From Symsagittifera roscoffensis (Eukaryota; Xenacoelomorpha; Acoela; Convolutidae), in NCBI RefSeq assembly GCF_963678635.1, contig NC_087063.1:39448759-39512758 (forward strand): 64,000 bases of DNA. The letters are read 5' to 3'. The notes under the pieces were generated by a model. The model saw nothing but the letters and a program-made list of their open reading frames with translations, searched no databases and was not told the origin of the DNA. Numbering within the stretch: position 1 is the first letter of the stretch; each line of letters opens with the position of its first letter. The position numbers and the translations under genes were made by a program. Shown one piece after another: positions 1-11,374 of this stretch.

Positions 1-3000
1 AATCTGGGCTTGGCTCGTATTCCTCTTTTGCATCCGTGAAGTGCACTCTCCTCGTGAAGCTAGATTTCGATCTGATCCTGACTTCCTCAGTAGCTTGGTT
101 TTGATTCGATGTTCCATATTCAGTGAACGAAGTTCTCAACAATACTTCTTTCGGCATCGAGGTCACCAGCTGGTTGACGATCGACCTGCAATCCCGTTCA
201 ACGCCTCGGCTGCGAATGGACACTGGCCTCTTCTCCGTTCTCTCGGTGACAGTCAACCTCTGCATGGTTTCCCTCCATTCACGATCATGCCTATCCACTT
301 CCCTATCCAACAAGTCACGGAGTTTTCCCATGACGTCCGGCGCCACGTTCACCGTCTTATTCAATAAAGCGATGCTGTTTATACCCAGCCTGGTCAGTTC
401 TTGCTGTACCAAGTTGGATCGGACTAGTAGATCCAACGGAACGGGTTCGCCTCTGGCTAAAAGCTTTATCTCCGCAGCCGTCTCCACTGGAAGGTCAGGG
501 TGTCCAGGTATAGGATGTCCTGATTTGTCTAACCACCTAGTAAGTGGCAGCTCATCATAGGTTTCTTTGTCCAGAAAGGAAAACCCGTCTTTGATCTCTG
601 ATTGGTTAACTTGCTTCTCTTCGAGGCGCTCATAAAATTCTGTCTTTTTGCTGAGGCTATCTGCGTTCTGGTGCTTGTCACGGGTACGGTGCTCTATGAT
701 CATGTGGTATCCATCCAAGCGCACGATCCAACGACCAATGTAGCTCTGGTCCATCGAATAGGTTTTCAGCCAGGCAAGGGCACGATTGTCCACACGCAAC
801 TTGAAGGGAGCACTCCCCAAGTAGGCCCTGTACTTTTCCACAAACGTGATCACAGCAAACATCTCCGCTTTTGGTGCGCCGTACTTCATCTCAGTGTCAC
901 TCAGGACTTTACTTCCATAAGCTATCGGACGAAGAACCGTTCTCCCGTTCCACTCCTGCTCTTGGTGAAGTATGCCTGATATCGCAACCACTGATGCATC
1001 CGTGTCCAGCACGAACATCCCCTTCTCCGTTGGCATGCCGAGGACCGGTGCCTCGCAAAGTTCGCGTTTGATGTTTTCAAATGAGACTTGTGCCTCATCA
1101 GTCCAGGTGAACTTTTTGCCCTTATTTCTCATCAACTTCTGCATGGGGTATATTTTGTCAGCATACCCCTTGATGAACTCGCGATAATAATTGGCGAATC
1201 CCAGAAAACTCATCAACTGTGTATCTGTTTTAGGTGCCTTCCAGGTCAGCACCGCTTCAACCGCTTCGGGATCTGGTCTCACTCCATGTTTGTCAACCAG
1301 GCGGCCCAGATACTTTATGGAATCTTTGAGGATTTCGCACTTAGAGGGTTTGCATTTCAGACCCGCCTGCTTCATGCAAGAAAACACCTCTTCCAACCTT
1401 TCGATGTGGTCTTCCAAGGTTGGTGTCGCGATCACTACATCATCGACATAACACATGATGAGATTCCCATACTTCTTAGTAACGCTCGTGAGTGCCTGAG
1501 CCATCAGTCGCTGGAATGTGGCTGTCGCGTTGCACAATCCGAATGGCATCCTCTTCCACTGGAACAGTCCCAGCTCACAAGCGAAACCTGTTTTCTCTCG
1601 ATCTTGCTTTCTGAGCGGCACTTGCCAGAATGCTGAGCCCAAATCCAACGTTGTGAAGAACTTGGCGTCTCCCAGCTTGGATAGGCTCTCATCGATGCGG
1701 GGAATCGGATATGCGTCCTTTATAGTCACTGCGTTCAGATAACGGAAATCGCAACAAAATCTGAGTTGTCCCCCTTTCTTTTTTGCCATGACCACGCCAC
1801 AAGCCCATGGGGACTTCGACGGCTCGATCATGTCGTACTCCATTAACATCTCGATTTCCTTCCTACACGCTTCTGACTTGTTTGGGGTCATTCTTCTCGC
1901 CCCTTCCCTATGAGGTACCGAGCCCTCTTCTATCTCAATCTCGTGCTCTACAAAATTGCAACAACCTATGTCGGCCTTATGTTTCGAAAAAACGTCTGCG
2001 TTCCGATTTAGCACCGCCCTGAGCGAATCTAGTTCCTTGTCGGATATTTTACCCTTCAGATGCTCTATCTCAGGTAGGACAGGCCTATTCGCTGCTAACT
2101 CTGCTTCCGTCGGTCTCTCAGGAAAGTTGGAACAACTAGACAGCCCATCATCTGTTTCCGACTTCATTGAAAACAATTTCCTAGAAGATTTCAATTCAAT
2201 TACTCTTTTCATTATACATTCTTGGTTCGCATGTAATGGACACTTAGTTACATCAAACTTCTTCAAGTTCTCCACACTCAGAAAGTCTGTGTTCAGAGGC
2301 AAAGCGTAGCCAAGTTTCTTTCCCCTCTGTATTGTCACTGTTGTTGCCTCTGTGTTCAATAACACACTCACACACAGTCCGCTCTGAGTGAGCGAGAAGC
2401 TTCTTCCTAAAATAGCCGAGCTTTTACTGTTTGGATTTGGTACCAGACACACCTGTCTGTCATTGCTGAGTTCATTCAAGTTCCTCATCCTAAACGTTGC
2501 TATTACGGCTTGGTTCGGTTTTAATCTAACTTTTCGATCCAGAAAAATCGGCACCTTGGCCTGATTAATTAAGATCTTATTAAGGGGTCTTTTCTCATAC
2601 TTTCTTTCAGGATCCCTGATCCTAATCAATCCGTCATTGAGATCTATCGTGACGTCAAAGTTGCGAACGAAATCCCTTCCTAGGATGAACTGGTCGGATT
2701 CGTCCAAATTCTCTACTACTAGGAAGCTCATCCAAAGATGTCTCCCTCCGAGCTGCAGTGAGATGATCGGGGTTCGCCCGGTGACATAGATCGCTCCCTG
2801 ATTGGCAGCTGCCAACCTGATGTTTGTCGGTATGAGATCCGACCTCTCAAAACCCATGTCGGTCCAAGTTTTGACTGGCATGACACTGACTACTGCTCCC
2901 GTGTCTAGCAGTCCCTTTACTGAAAGCTGTCTGCCTTGCACGTCCAGAACGTGTGCGGCCAGATCTGCCTCGCAACCAATATGCACAGCATCTTGCTCGA

Positions 3001-6000
3001 GCATCGCGTTGTGTCCGATTCGTCTGACCTTCAGTTCCTCTTGACCAATGTATATCCGGCCAACCTGATCGTTCGCATCAGTTATGTGAGCTTTCGTGTA
3101 GATATTGATGCCATCCACGTTCATCAGAATCGGGTAAGGGCCATGGACATCGATATAATGTCCGTCCACTTTCATCAGCCTCGGACCTCCCGTTGTGAGC
3201 AGCGCTCGCACTGCCCTGGAGTCCAGTTTGGGATCCTTCTCCTTCAGGTAGTCGGCATAGATGTCCAGGTGGACCAGTGTAATCTCGGATGGCTCGCTCA
3301 GGTTCTTGACCACCTGGTGCTCTGCGACTGAGATGATAGACATTATTTTGGTCCCTGCCTTCGTCATGCCGAAAGTCTTGCCAGATATAACGTTCAGTTT
3401 TAGTCCCTGTTTCTTGGGCTCTTTTTCATCTTCTGCTCTTGTCGTCTTACTCAGGACATTAAGACTTTCCCGAAGATCTGTGCTCTCCAGCTCCGACCTT
3501 ACCCATTGCTCCACTTCTTTCGTGGCAAGGTCCTGTTTGACATTCTGCAGCGCTGTCCTTGCCGCCAGGCCGTAATCCACCTTGAGTGGACTAGACGACT
3601 CTGCTTCGAGGTTCGAGGCTACCACCTCGTCAGGCCATGTCTTAACCTTTTTGGTCGCAAAGGTGCTCGGTGTCGTTTCCTTTCTCCGAGATTCAGCCTC
3701 GTTCATCAGACGTGCTCGACTGGCCTTGACACCCGAAAGCGCCTCTTCGTGGCGGGGATGTTTCGCGTCCGCTACTGCGTCCCAAAATTGAGTACAATCC
3801 GACTTGAAGTGTCCCTCCAAATTACAGAAGAAACACCTCGGACCATATTTCATGATGAGCCCTCTCACGTACTCTTCATGATCCTCGTCGGTCGCGTCAG
3901 CGTCCTCGAGAAAGTAGCCTATGGCCTTCATGTTCTGTTTGTATGCAGAACACGCAGAAACGTGATGGTCCATCGAACCACAATTCGCACACGACCTCCT
4001 CTTGTCCATGTCATCGCGAGGTTTGTACCAACTGGAATTCGCACCAGTGTTTGTCCCGCTATAGTTGCCATAATTGCTGTAACGGTTTTGCGCCCTCGGT
4101 TTTATCAGTAAATACTCGCGTGACTTCATACGCAAGTCGTCGGGCGTGGGTACCTGGTCAAGCGACAGGGTGAAGTGAGTGGCTAACATCGTCTTCAACT
4201 CCTCACTCCTTACACCATCCATGAACTTCGAAGCGATCGCCAAGTTTCGTTCGGATATTCTCTCATCCGGGTTGCTCCTCCTCCTGAGCAATTCAAGGTC
4301 GTCCAAGAATTTATCTATTGATTCTTCATCTCTCTGACGCCTCTTCTCGAACTTCACCATGGCCTGGTGCCCTTGTACTCCAGAGCCGAAACGATTCAGC
4401 AGGATGTCGAATATCTTGCGAGCGCTATCCCTCTCATTGGCTCTTTTCGCCATTACACAATTTAGTGCAGTACCCTCCAAGTTGCTCGTCAGCGCGCTGC
4501 ACTCTTGTTTCTTGGAGAGATTCTCTTCCTCAAAGTGTAACTTCATCACCTCTATCCAAGTATCAATGCAGCCGTCCGACTCGTCTTTATATGACTTTGG
4601 CTTTTTCAGTGTTCTTCTTGACCTCTCTCCTCTCTCGGTTGACTTCGAGAGCTTGGTGATGAATGTTTCAAGAGATCTGTTCAGAGGCTCAAACATCGAG
4701 GCATACATCGTTGTGTCTTGTGAGACTGTAGTCAGATCTGGTACTGAACTGACTTGTGGCACGGTTGGCAATCTTGTCTCCGGGGTGGCATCTGCCTCCG
4801 GTGGGACTGGATTTGTCCAGCCAGGCCTCTGCGGGGCTGCCCTTGGCCGCTCCTTGTTTCTATGTTCGTAGTTCGTTCTCGAGCCTTGCTGGGCTCTGGC
4901 ACTGTTGCCCGTACCATCTCCAACGTTCGCATGGCGTGAGCGCTCCCTTGAGTTGGAATGCTCCTGCCAACTATTCCCATTCAGGATCGCGTCAAGCTTC
5001 CGCATCATCAAGTCAGATTTGGCGTCCAACCTCCTTTCCAGGCCAGTCATCGTTTGGGCGTAGGTATTATCATGATCATTCAACAATCGCTCGATCTCTC
5101 TTGTCATCCTAGCCTCTCTTTCCTCTGACTCTTTGTTTGCCTGTGCCAGGCTCTCGGCCAGGCATTGATCGGTGTCACGAATCAATCGAGCCTGATCAAA
5201 CCTCGCCTGCGACTTCACGTGCGTTAGCTCATCTTTCAAATTCTCTCGACCATGGTGAGCTCTCTCGTCAACTTGATCTATCCTCTTAGTCATGTCTCGC
5301 CTCAATTCATCCAGGCCATTCATCACACCAGCGAACATATCACTTATGTCACCAGCTGCCCCCAATGGCGGGGTTAGCCCCAGAGAAGACGAGGTCAGCT
5401 GCGGCGGTAGCCTAGTACTTGATGACGCACCGCCCTTTTGCTTGTGCATTGACGTCATCAGTCTGTCGAACGTTGATGATGCTCCCATCGTTATCCCATC
5501 TGACATAGGCCTGGTCGGCGAGGCAGAAGACGCCTCCCTGCTCATGTCGTTCCTTGGGCACGGTGTGAAGTTCACATCCGGATGGGTTATCTCCGGGTAG
5601 CCATCACTGGAAGTCAAACCTACAGTTGGTAGTGACGCCATGCGTTCGTCGTACAAGGACTTCCAACTCTTCTTGGCCTTCGAGAACGTCTGCTCTTCAC
5701 CCGGACTCATACTCGACATCATCGCGTTGTTACTCTGTTTGGCCAAGGATGAGTGTGCACTTGTCAGATGTGAAGGTTCCCTTCTCCATTTATAGCTCTT
5801 AGTCTCTGACTTGGACATTCCCCTGTACAACACCTCCTCCCGAGGTTCGACCTCGGAACGCTCCGAGGTCTCCTCTGTCCTCTCGACTTCCTCTCGTTCG
5901 AGGACCCCGTCTGGCTCAAAGTCGGGTCGAATGAGCGTTCGCTCCCCTTCGTCAAAGGGATCCACCGGCGTTTCGCTCGCAGGCTCGGCCTCGGCGCTCC

Positions 6001-6211
6001 GCCCTTGATTGCCATCAAGGTTTTTCTCGCTCCTTAGTCTCATTTCGATCACTGAAAGATCAGGTTGACCTTTAGTCGATTCGTCTTCAGCAAACGCGTC
6101 GGAAGCGCTGCTAAACGAGGTTTGGCTACGCCTAGTTCTAAATTTCCGCGTGCTTCCCTTGCTTAGCCTGGGAATTTTAGTAGTCGATCCTAACGAGTCC
6201 CTGCGCTGCAT
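1..6211 (-). mobile_element. Ty3/gypsy-type LTR retrotransposon gag-pol, single long ORF, cut by the window edge
   Basis: One minus-strand frame runs without a stop from an ATG at 6211 to position 1, about 2,070 codons. In order it shows: an acidic, low-complexity N-terminus (residues 1-290); a charged coiled-coil stretch (about 294-409); a retrotransposon gag-like helical core (about 537-681); two perfect CX2CX4HX4C zinc knuckles starting at residues 741 and 793; an aspartic protease motif LDTGA (D at 1103); reverse transcriptase with LDLGSAFWQV and the catalytic YVDD (Y at 1588); and RNase H with LDTDAS (D at 1736) and NADSLS (about 1850). The RT-then-RNase H order and YVDD fit Ty3/gypsy elements. 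Integrase and the 3' LTR would lie beyond the left edge. Gag and pol share one frame with no frameshift. The intact frame suggests a fairly young copy. The many short plus-strand frames here are its antisense. Confidence 0.93.
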
Positions 6212-6639
6212 AGTTTTGTACAAAATGAAAGTATTCGTAATTTGATGGCAATGCAAACGTACCACAAACAAGATCTAGTTAAATCACTTAACGCTGCCTA
6301 CTCGATTCCGTCAGTATCAAAATGTCTCTTAGATCTCTCACGACTAAATTAGTGACTCAGCTAAAGTTACACACAGGGTCTACCCAGTATTGATATAATG
6401 CTAACTCAACCCGGTTGTATAGTATAACAGTATCACTAAGTTTCCACAAGATATAATCGACACACAAAACACAATCGATAATCAGATAAGAATATCCTAC
6501 AGGTGACAGCGACCTTTTGTCAGTATCAATTTATCGCCACACAATTTATCAAGTCACTGCTTTGTTAAAATTAAACAATCTTCGATAAAAAGCAGTGATG
6601 ATTCAGAAATAGATATATAAAACTTAGTCTTAAAGAAAA
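6212..6639 (-). other. Non-coding leader next to the gypsy gag start
   Basis: AT-rich sequence just 5' of the gag-pol ATG in the element's sense, with stops in all frames. It is probably the element's untranslated leader or part of its 5' LTR. I looked for a tRNA primer-binding site next to an LTR end (TG...CA) and found none convincing, so the LTR boundary is not placed. Confidence 0.4.
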
Positions 6640-6981
6640 AGACTTCCCCCAATCGGAACGATCCGAAAGAACGAAGCCCAGGACACAGTCTTCTCAAGTG
6701 GGTGTGTATTTGCCTAATACACCCACCGAGGTCTTCTTTTAGGTGTCCTGCGATTGCCCGAGCTGTCCTACTAAGTAGCTCAAGGCAACCTCTTGGTCGA
6801 AAATTCGTCAAATCTATGAAAAAGCTCTCCCACACTCGGACTGCTCCAAGTGCACGAGAGTAGGGAACAATTCTTCTTCTCAAGTGGGTGTGTATTTGCT
6901 TAATACACCCACCGAGGTCTTCCTTTATTTGTTCCCGGATTGCCCGAACTTTCCTATTAAGTAGCTCAAGGCAACCACTCA
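6640..6981 (-). repeat. Two-copy tandem duplication, period 186 bp, each with a hairpin
   Basis: Copies at about 6640-6795 and 6826-6981 align with no net indel (hairpins at 6698 and 6884; GCTCAAGGCAACC at 6778 and 6964). Each contains GTGGGTGT and its complement ACACCCAC (6698-6705/6719-6726 and 6884-6891/6905-6912) around a 13-nt loop. The period is 62 codons. A minus-strand open frame without an ATG (6554-6982) reads through both copies with similar peptides (KEDLGGCI and QIHTHLRR in each). The frame is too short, and lacks a start, to be called a gene. It is probably part of the retrotransposon's 5' region. Confidence 0.75.
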
Positions 6982-7182
6982 ACCAAAATCACAATCAAAA
7001 AAAAAATTTTGTTCGGGTACTTCTAATACACCCAATATAGAATCCAAAGTTGATCACGAATTTCCGGGTCAGAATGGATTCTTATGATCCTGATAAGCAC
7101 GCCTAATATCCTAATATGATCCTAATTAAATGGATATTTTCCGTTTCCCAAATTGCCACAGAAGGTTTACTCAAGTCTCTTA

Positions 7183-7553
7183 CAAGGAGGGTCGCTAGAA
7201 GGTTTAAGACACTCCGGAGGGTTACCTCGGAGGGTACCTCAATCACTCAAGTTACTTAGGAGGGTATCTTAATCACCCAAGTTACTTCGGAGGGTCCCCT
7301 TAAATTTACTAAGGAGGGTCAATAAGATGCTTAATACGCTCCGGAGGGTCACTTCGGAGGGTACCTCCAAAATTTTCAAATTTTCTGATCTCACTTGGAA
7401 GGTTCTCCTACTAGCTTCAAAAAGCGTCAAAATAAGCTAAGGGTTCTAGGGGGAGCTGTTTCAACTTCTTAGGGTGATCTCGTGGAAATTTTCCACTAAG
7501 GAGGGTTGCTAAAGGGTTTAGCTGACTCCGGAGGGTCACTTCGGAGGGTTCCC
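7183..7553 (+). repeat. GGAGGGT-rich array with a 57-60-bp repeated unit
   Basis: GGAGGGT starts at 7186, 7216, 7229, 7259, 7289, 7313, 7343, 7356, 7500, 7530 and 7543, with spacings mostly of 30 and 13 bp. A longer unit (AAGGAGGGT, about 20 variable bases, CTCCGGAGGGT, six bases, GGAGGGT) recurs at about 7183, 7310 and 7497. No reading frame explains it. Further single copies of the heptamer on both strands follow to 10,146. A cluster of protein-binding sites in a retroelement LTR or leader is one possibility, but this is inference. Confidence 0.75.
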
Positions 7554-10205
7554 CCTAAAATCAAGAAAAAGGGGTTAAATCACCGCAGTAAAGCCTCTGA
7601 AAGCGGTCTACCTGACTTAAGACTAGGTTGGCTGACACGGTCAACCTTCCCAGTTGAATAAAAAGATGTTTTGATAAAATTTTCTGCCGCTCGGAGGGTT
7701 GCCCGTTACTTGGACCCTCCGAACCAACAAATTCTAAAAAATTTTTCTTTTCCGAAATAATCAACCCAAAAACGGTTGCGATTCGGAAAAATGGTCAAAA
7801 ACGTCGACTTATGGTACCAAAATTATCCCGATCGGATAACTAGTCTTTGAGAAATCGCCAAAAACGCGTTCGTCAAAATGGCCTTTTTCACCACCTGTGT
7901 AGGATCTGAAAGACTTTTTTCGCAATTCCGGTCGAAAGTGCCTAAAAATACTTGAAATGAGCGTAGTAGCCCTGTACGGCACTGGAATAATGCAAAAAAC
8001 CGGACCAAAATTGGTTTAGAAACAAAAATTTGGCCAAAAACTATCAAATTTGGACCCTCCGATTCCTTCCTTTTCCAAACCTTAAGTCGTTAGCTCTATC
8101 CACGGAGCTACTCGGAGGGTTATCCAAAAATTTCTCTAGTAACCGAGCACGTTATGCTAGCACGCTCCTAACGCAAAAAATTTTATTGCTCTAACTCTAA
8201 AAACTCAAAAAATCGATCCCCAAAACAGATTGACAAAATACAGAAAATTATCAAAATTTTGGTCGAAAAATTCTCGTTTTCCTAACTTCTACTGAATCTT
8301 TGCTCACGCGGTTTCTTTAATAAAGGGGATCGAACTACGTGGCTACTCTCTATATAAAAGCTTTTTGCCTATCGGAAAAGCTCGGATATCCGAAAATTTG
8401 GGGGTCTACAGTTTGGTCGAAAATTGGTAATTTTCGACAAAAAATGGGTGTTTCTTGGGTCTAAATAGGAGATAAGTAATATATAGTAAGGACAATAATC
8501 TATAAATAGTCGTTAATAAATAGTACTATACCCTCCTTTGCACCAAAATATTCGAATTAAGACCCTTAACTCGGAAATTTGTAATCGATGGAGGGTACAA
8601 TCGGACCGCGCCAATCGTGCCCCCCACCACTTAAGTTTTAAGGAAATAGTACCCGAACGATACTAAAATTGCTTCAACGATACCCAATAGTCGTTGCGGA
8701 TGTTGTCCTTGATGTCCCTGTTGAGTGTGGAACACGTTGATCAGCCTGCCACTCTACCCTCCGGTCACCGGCAAAATCACCATTAACGTGCTTAAACACT
8801 CAAATTACACTCGAGGGAGGGTACCCAACCCTTCACCAAAACACACAATCTCTCTATCAGAAACGATATAAATCAATCTGAAACAACAACAAATAGGAAG
8901 GTCAGATCACATCTCGTCCGGAAATAACATATAAACTGTCACTTTATGTTTTTTTTTTGTTTTTGGTCTTTTTTGGATTTTTTACTGTTTTTTGTACTTT
9001 TTTTTTGTTTTTAAATAATTATTTTTGGCTTTTTCTTGGTTATACACTATTTTTTGTTTGGTTTTACGCTTTCTCTTTAATTGTTTTTGGTCCTGGGACC
9101 TCAGGACAAGCGGGCTCTAGATTTCCCACCTAACCCTCCGACCCCCGGAATTTTCGGTGTTAACTAAGTTAAAAAGCTAAATCGTACTAGACGGAGGGGT
9201 ACGCACCTTCCCCCTAGTACGAAAACGGTCATTAAGGCCTCTAACTCGGGCATACGCCCGGAGCGGAGGGTACGTCGCTGAAACGCTTGCTGATCATGAT
9301 GGTTTCATGCCTTTAACAGGCCCACCCAGGAGCGCCATAAAAACGTCTATGTAACATTCGCCCAAATATCACACAGCGACGGAGCGTAGAAAAAGTACCT
9401 ATTGACGACTGGCAGGCGTCAGTTACCTTAATTCCACTCGTTTTTCACCGTCTCGACCTTGCCAGTTGATTTTCTGGTCTGTCTAGGGCAAAGTAAAAAG
9501 TTACTATTTTTAGGCCATCAGTCAAACGACTTTTGATCAGCTTTCGTTTGCATGCGAACACAACCACATAGCTGAGTCTCGGATCCTCAGACTACGTGAT
9601 TGTCATTAAAAACACGGCTCGAACCACCTATTTCTATATGTTTTTGTGTGACAGTTTTATATTAAATCCATTGGAGATGGATTGACCTTTTCCTTTCTCT
9701 ATCTACTCATGCTCTGAAATATTAAATAATAACGGTGTTTAATTCAGATCTAGGACATTACAGCAACTGTTATGGCTAGTTTACACAGTCCCTTCACATA
9801 TAACAGTCTCTGGGGGACCAAGCCTCCGCTCCCGTGATTTTCTTGAGACAACACTCTTATCTCCTATATTTCGTGTCCCGGGAGGGTTCCGTGGTATTTC
9901 TCTTCCCCCCACTGAAGCCTCCGTCTCCACAAATATCCGTCACTAAGGTCCTTATCGTGTGTTATTGCCACGATAAGAGGCTCCGTAATTTTCTCGTCTC
10001 GGATACAACCGTTCGTCACAAAATATGGCGTCGTTCTGATTTTTCTCTATTTTATTCAAAATGGCCGTCTTTTTTCTATTTCTCAGAAATGTTCTCCTTC
10101 AAATCGAAATTTTAAAAATAAAAATTCCAGAACATTCTGACCCTCCGTCGCAACACTTTTCTGTTCGTAAGGCCTTTAGTCACTTTTTTTTTCGTCGCGG
10201 GAAGG
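7554..10205. other. Non-coding stretch with scattered GGAGGGT/ACCCTCC heptamers and a poly-T tract
   Basis: No gene is visible. The heptamer continues at 7693, 8114, 8590, 8817, 9265 and 9881 on the + strand, and at 7714, 8054, 8530, 8756, 9133 and 10140 on the minus strand. A strongly T-rich, purine-poor segment covers about 8947-9085. The shared heptamer suggests this belongs with the array to its left, possibly as a long LTR or untranslated region of the adjacent gypsy element. No terminal repeat can be confirmed because the other LTR is outside the window. Confidence 0.4.
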
Positions 10206-10438
10206 TTATACTGTGTCATCCGGCGGAATGGCACAGATCATAAAAACTTCATCGAGAGAAGCTTGAGGGCGTAGAGTTCCGATGACACATGCTGCGTTAG
10301 ACATCGGTATGCAAACTGATATTCTTTGTCTAAGGAAGGCAGATGCACGGGCTTCGTTGGTGGAATCTTGAATCAGCTTGCCGAGCTTAGAAAGAAAACG
10401 TTTGGTGTCTGGTCCTGCGCCTCCTGGTCCTGCGATAA
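10206..10438 (-). pseudogene. Short coding-like fragment, possibly the C-terminus of a transposon protein
   Basis: On the minus strand a 3' splice-like site (TTATCGCAG, ending at 10439) is followed by an open frame of about 77 codons ending in TAA at 10206-10208. It has a Gly-rich start (GPGGAG) and then a segment with FLRQRISVCI and NAACVIGTL. From memory this resembles the C-terminal region of transposon-encoded proteins common in cnidarian and fish genomes, but I cannot name the family with certainty. There is no ATG and no visible upstream part. Confidence 0.35.
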
Positions 10439-11286
10439 ATATTATATTTATCAAGAGGACTTGAGATAAGGAAAACAATCCTACGCAAAATTAATATATA
10501 TTCGTTTCGTACGTTTGCCTTGTTTAAATGTTTTGAGTCCGCCTGATTGCCCCGCGCATGATTGGTGGACCCCTAGCGAACAATTCATCTGCTCTGGAGT
10601 AACTTGGGCACAATTTCGCGCCTTTCTCACGGTGTAATTTCTTCCATGCCAATCGGACGTGTTCTGCCTTTCCCATTTTTGTTGTGCTTCCGCGCGGCAG
10701 CAGTGATCACTTTGGCTTACGGTTGAGGTTTTTGCGGCAACGAGTGTCAGAATCAATATCTTCTCGTGTGCCTTCACAGACGTCATCTTTGGTTTGATTT
10801 ACTAAGGTTTTCATTACTTTTCTCATGCACTCAAGATAAACCTTTTTAAAAATAAGTTTGTCTTAGCAATGGGGCGAAAGATTAATAACAGCAAAAATTA
10901 TGTCCAAGTTTTTTTATTTCTTTTTTGACTACTTGGCTTGAAACACACTTGAGCGCTATTTTAGTTGGACGTGGGCCATATATTGATATAGGTCGTGCTG
11001 ATATTTTCATGATTTTTTAAACCGTGTTAGAGTTCTTTTTTGCCGTTTTGTTGCTTGTATTTACGAAGGGCAGTGCTGTTACTGTCCTTTTGCTTTGTTC
11101 CTTGTTCATAATTACACAAGTAAATCTTGTGTGATAGTATGCGTTCTTTTTTTTCCAACCAAAGTCGCAAATATTAGTGTTCATTTTCAAAGTTCATTTT
11201 GATCATTAACCAGCTATTAAGTACATCCAATGCTAAGGATATTAACACGGACTATTATATTATAAGTCGCACTTCAGCTTCAAGGT
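10439..11286. other. No gene recognised
   Basis: AT-rich sequence with short frames only. A minus-strand frame at 10481-10786 starts with ATG but matches nothing I know and has no clear domain. I see no RNA gene or named repeat here. Confidence 0.4.
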
Positions 11287-11289
11287 ATC

Positions 11290-11374
11290 ATCGATCTGTA
11301 GTGTAGAGGTAAGGAAGGAGACCCGCAACAAAATAAGAAGGTTCAAACCTGGGCAAGGTTGTTGTTGTTGTTGT
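11290..11374 (+). repeat. tRNA-derived SINE head with a (GTT)n stretch
   Basis: A tRNA-like A box (TAGTGTAGAGGTAAGG, 11299-11314) and B box (GGTTCAAACCT, 11340-11350) are spaced as in a pol III promoter. They are followed by GGGCAAGG and a GTT run to about 11374. The segment does not fold as a complete tRNA with CCA-ready ends, so SINE is preferred over a tRNA gene. The GTT run abuts the 3' side of the LINE fragment on the opposite strand and could belong to either. Confidence 0.55.

Noticed and set aside
1088-1636. Long plus-strand frames across 1-6.2 kb, such as this and 3506-4111
   Set aside because: All are antisense shadows of the minus-strand gag-pol frame, which has recognisable domains.
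6520-6540. Primer-binding site for the gypsy element (TGGCG on the minus strand)
   Set aside because: The adjacent sequence does not end in CA as an LTR should and the match to a tRNA 3' end is too short.
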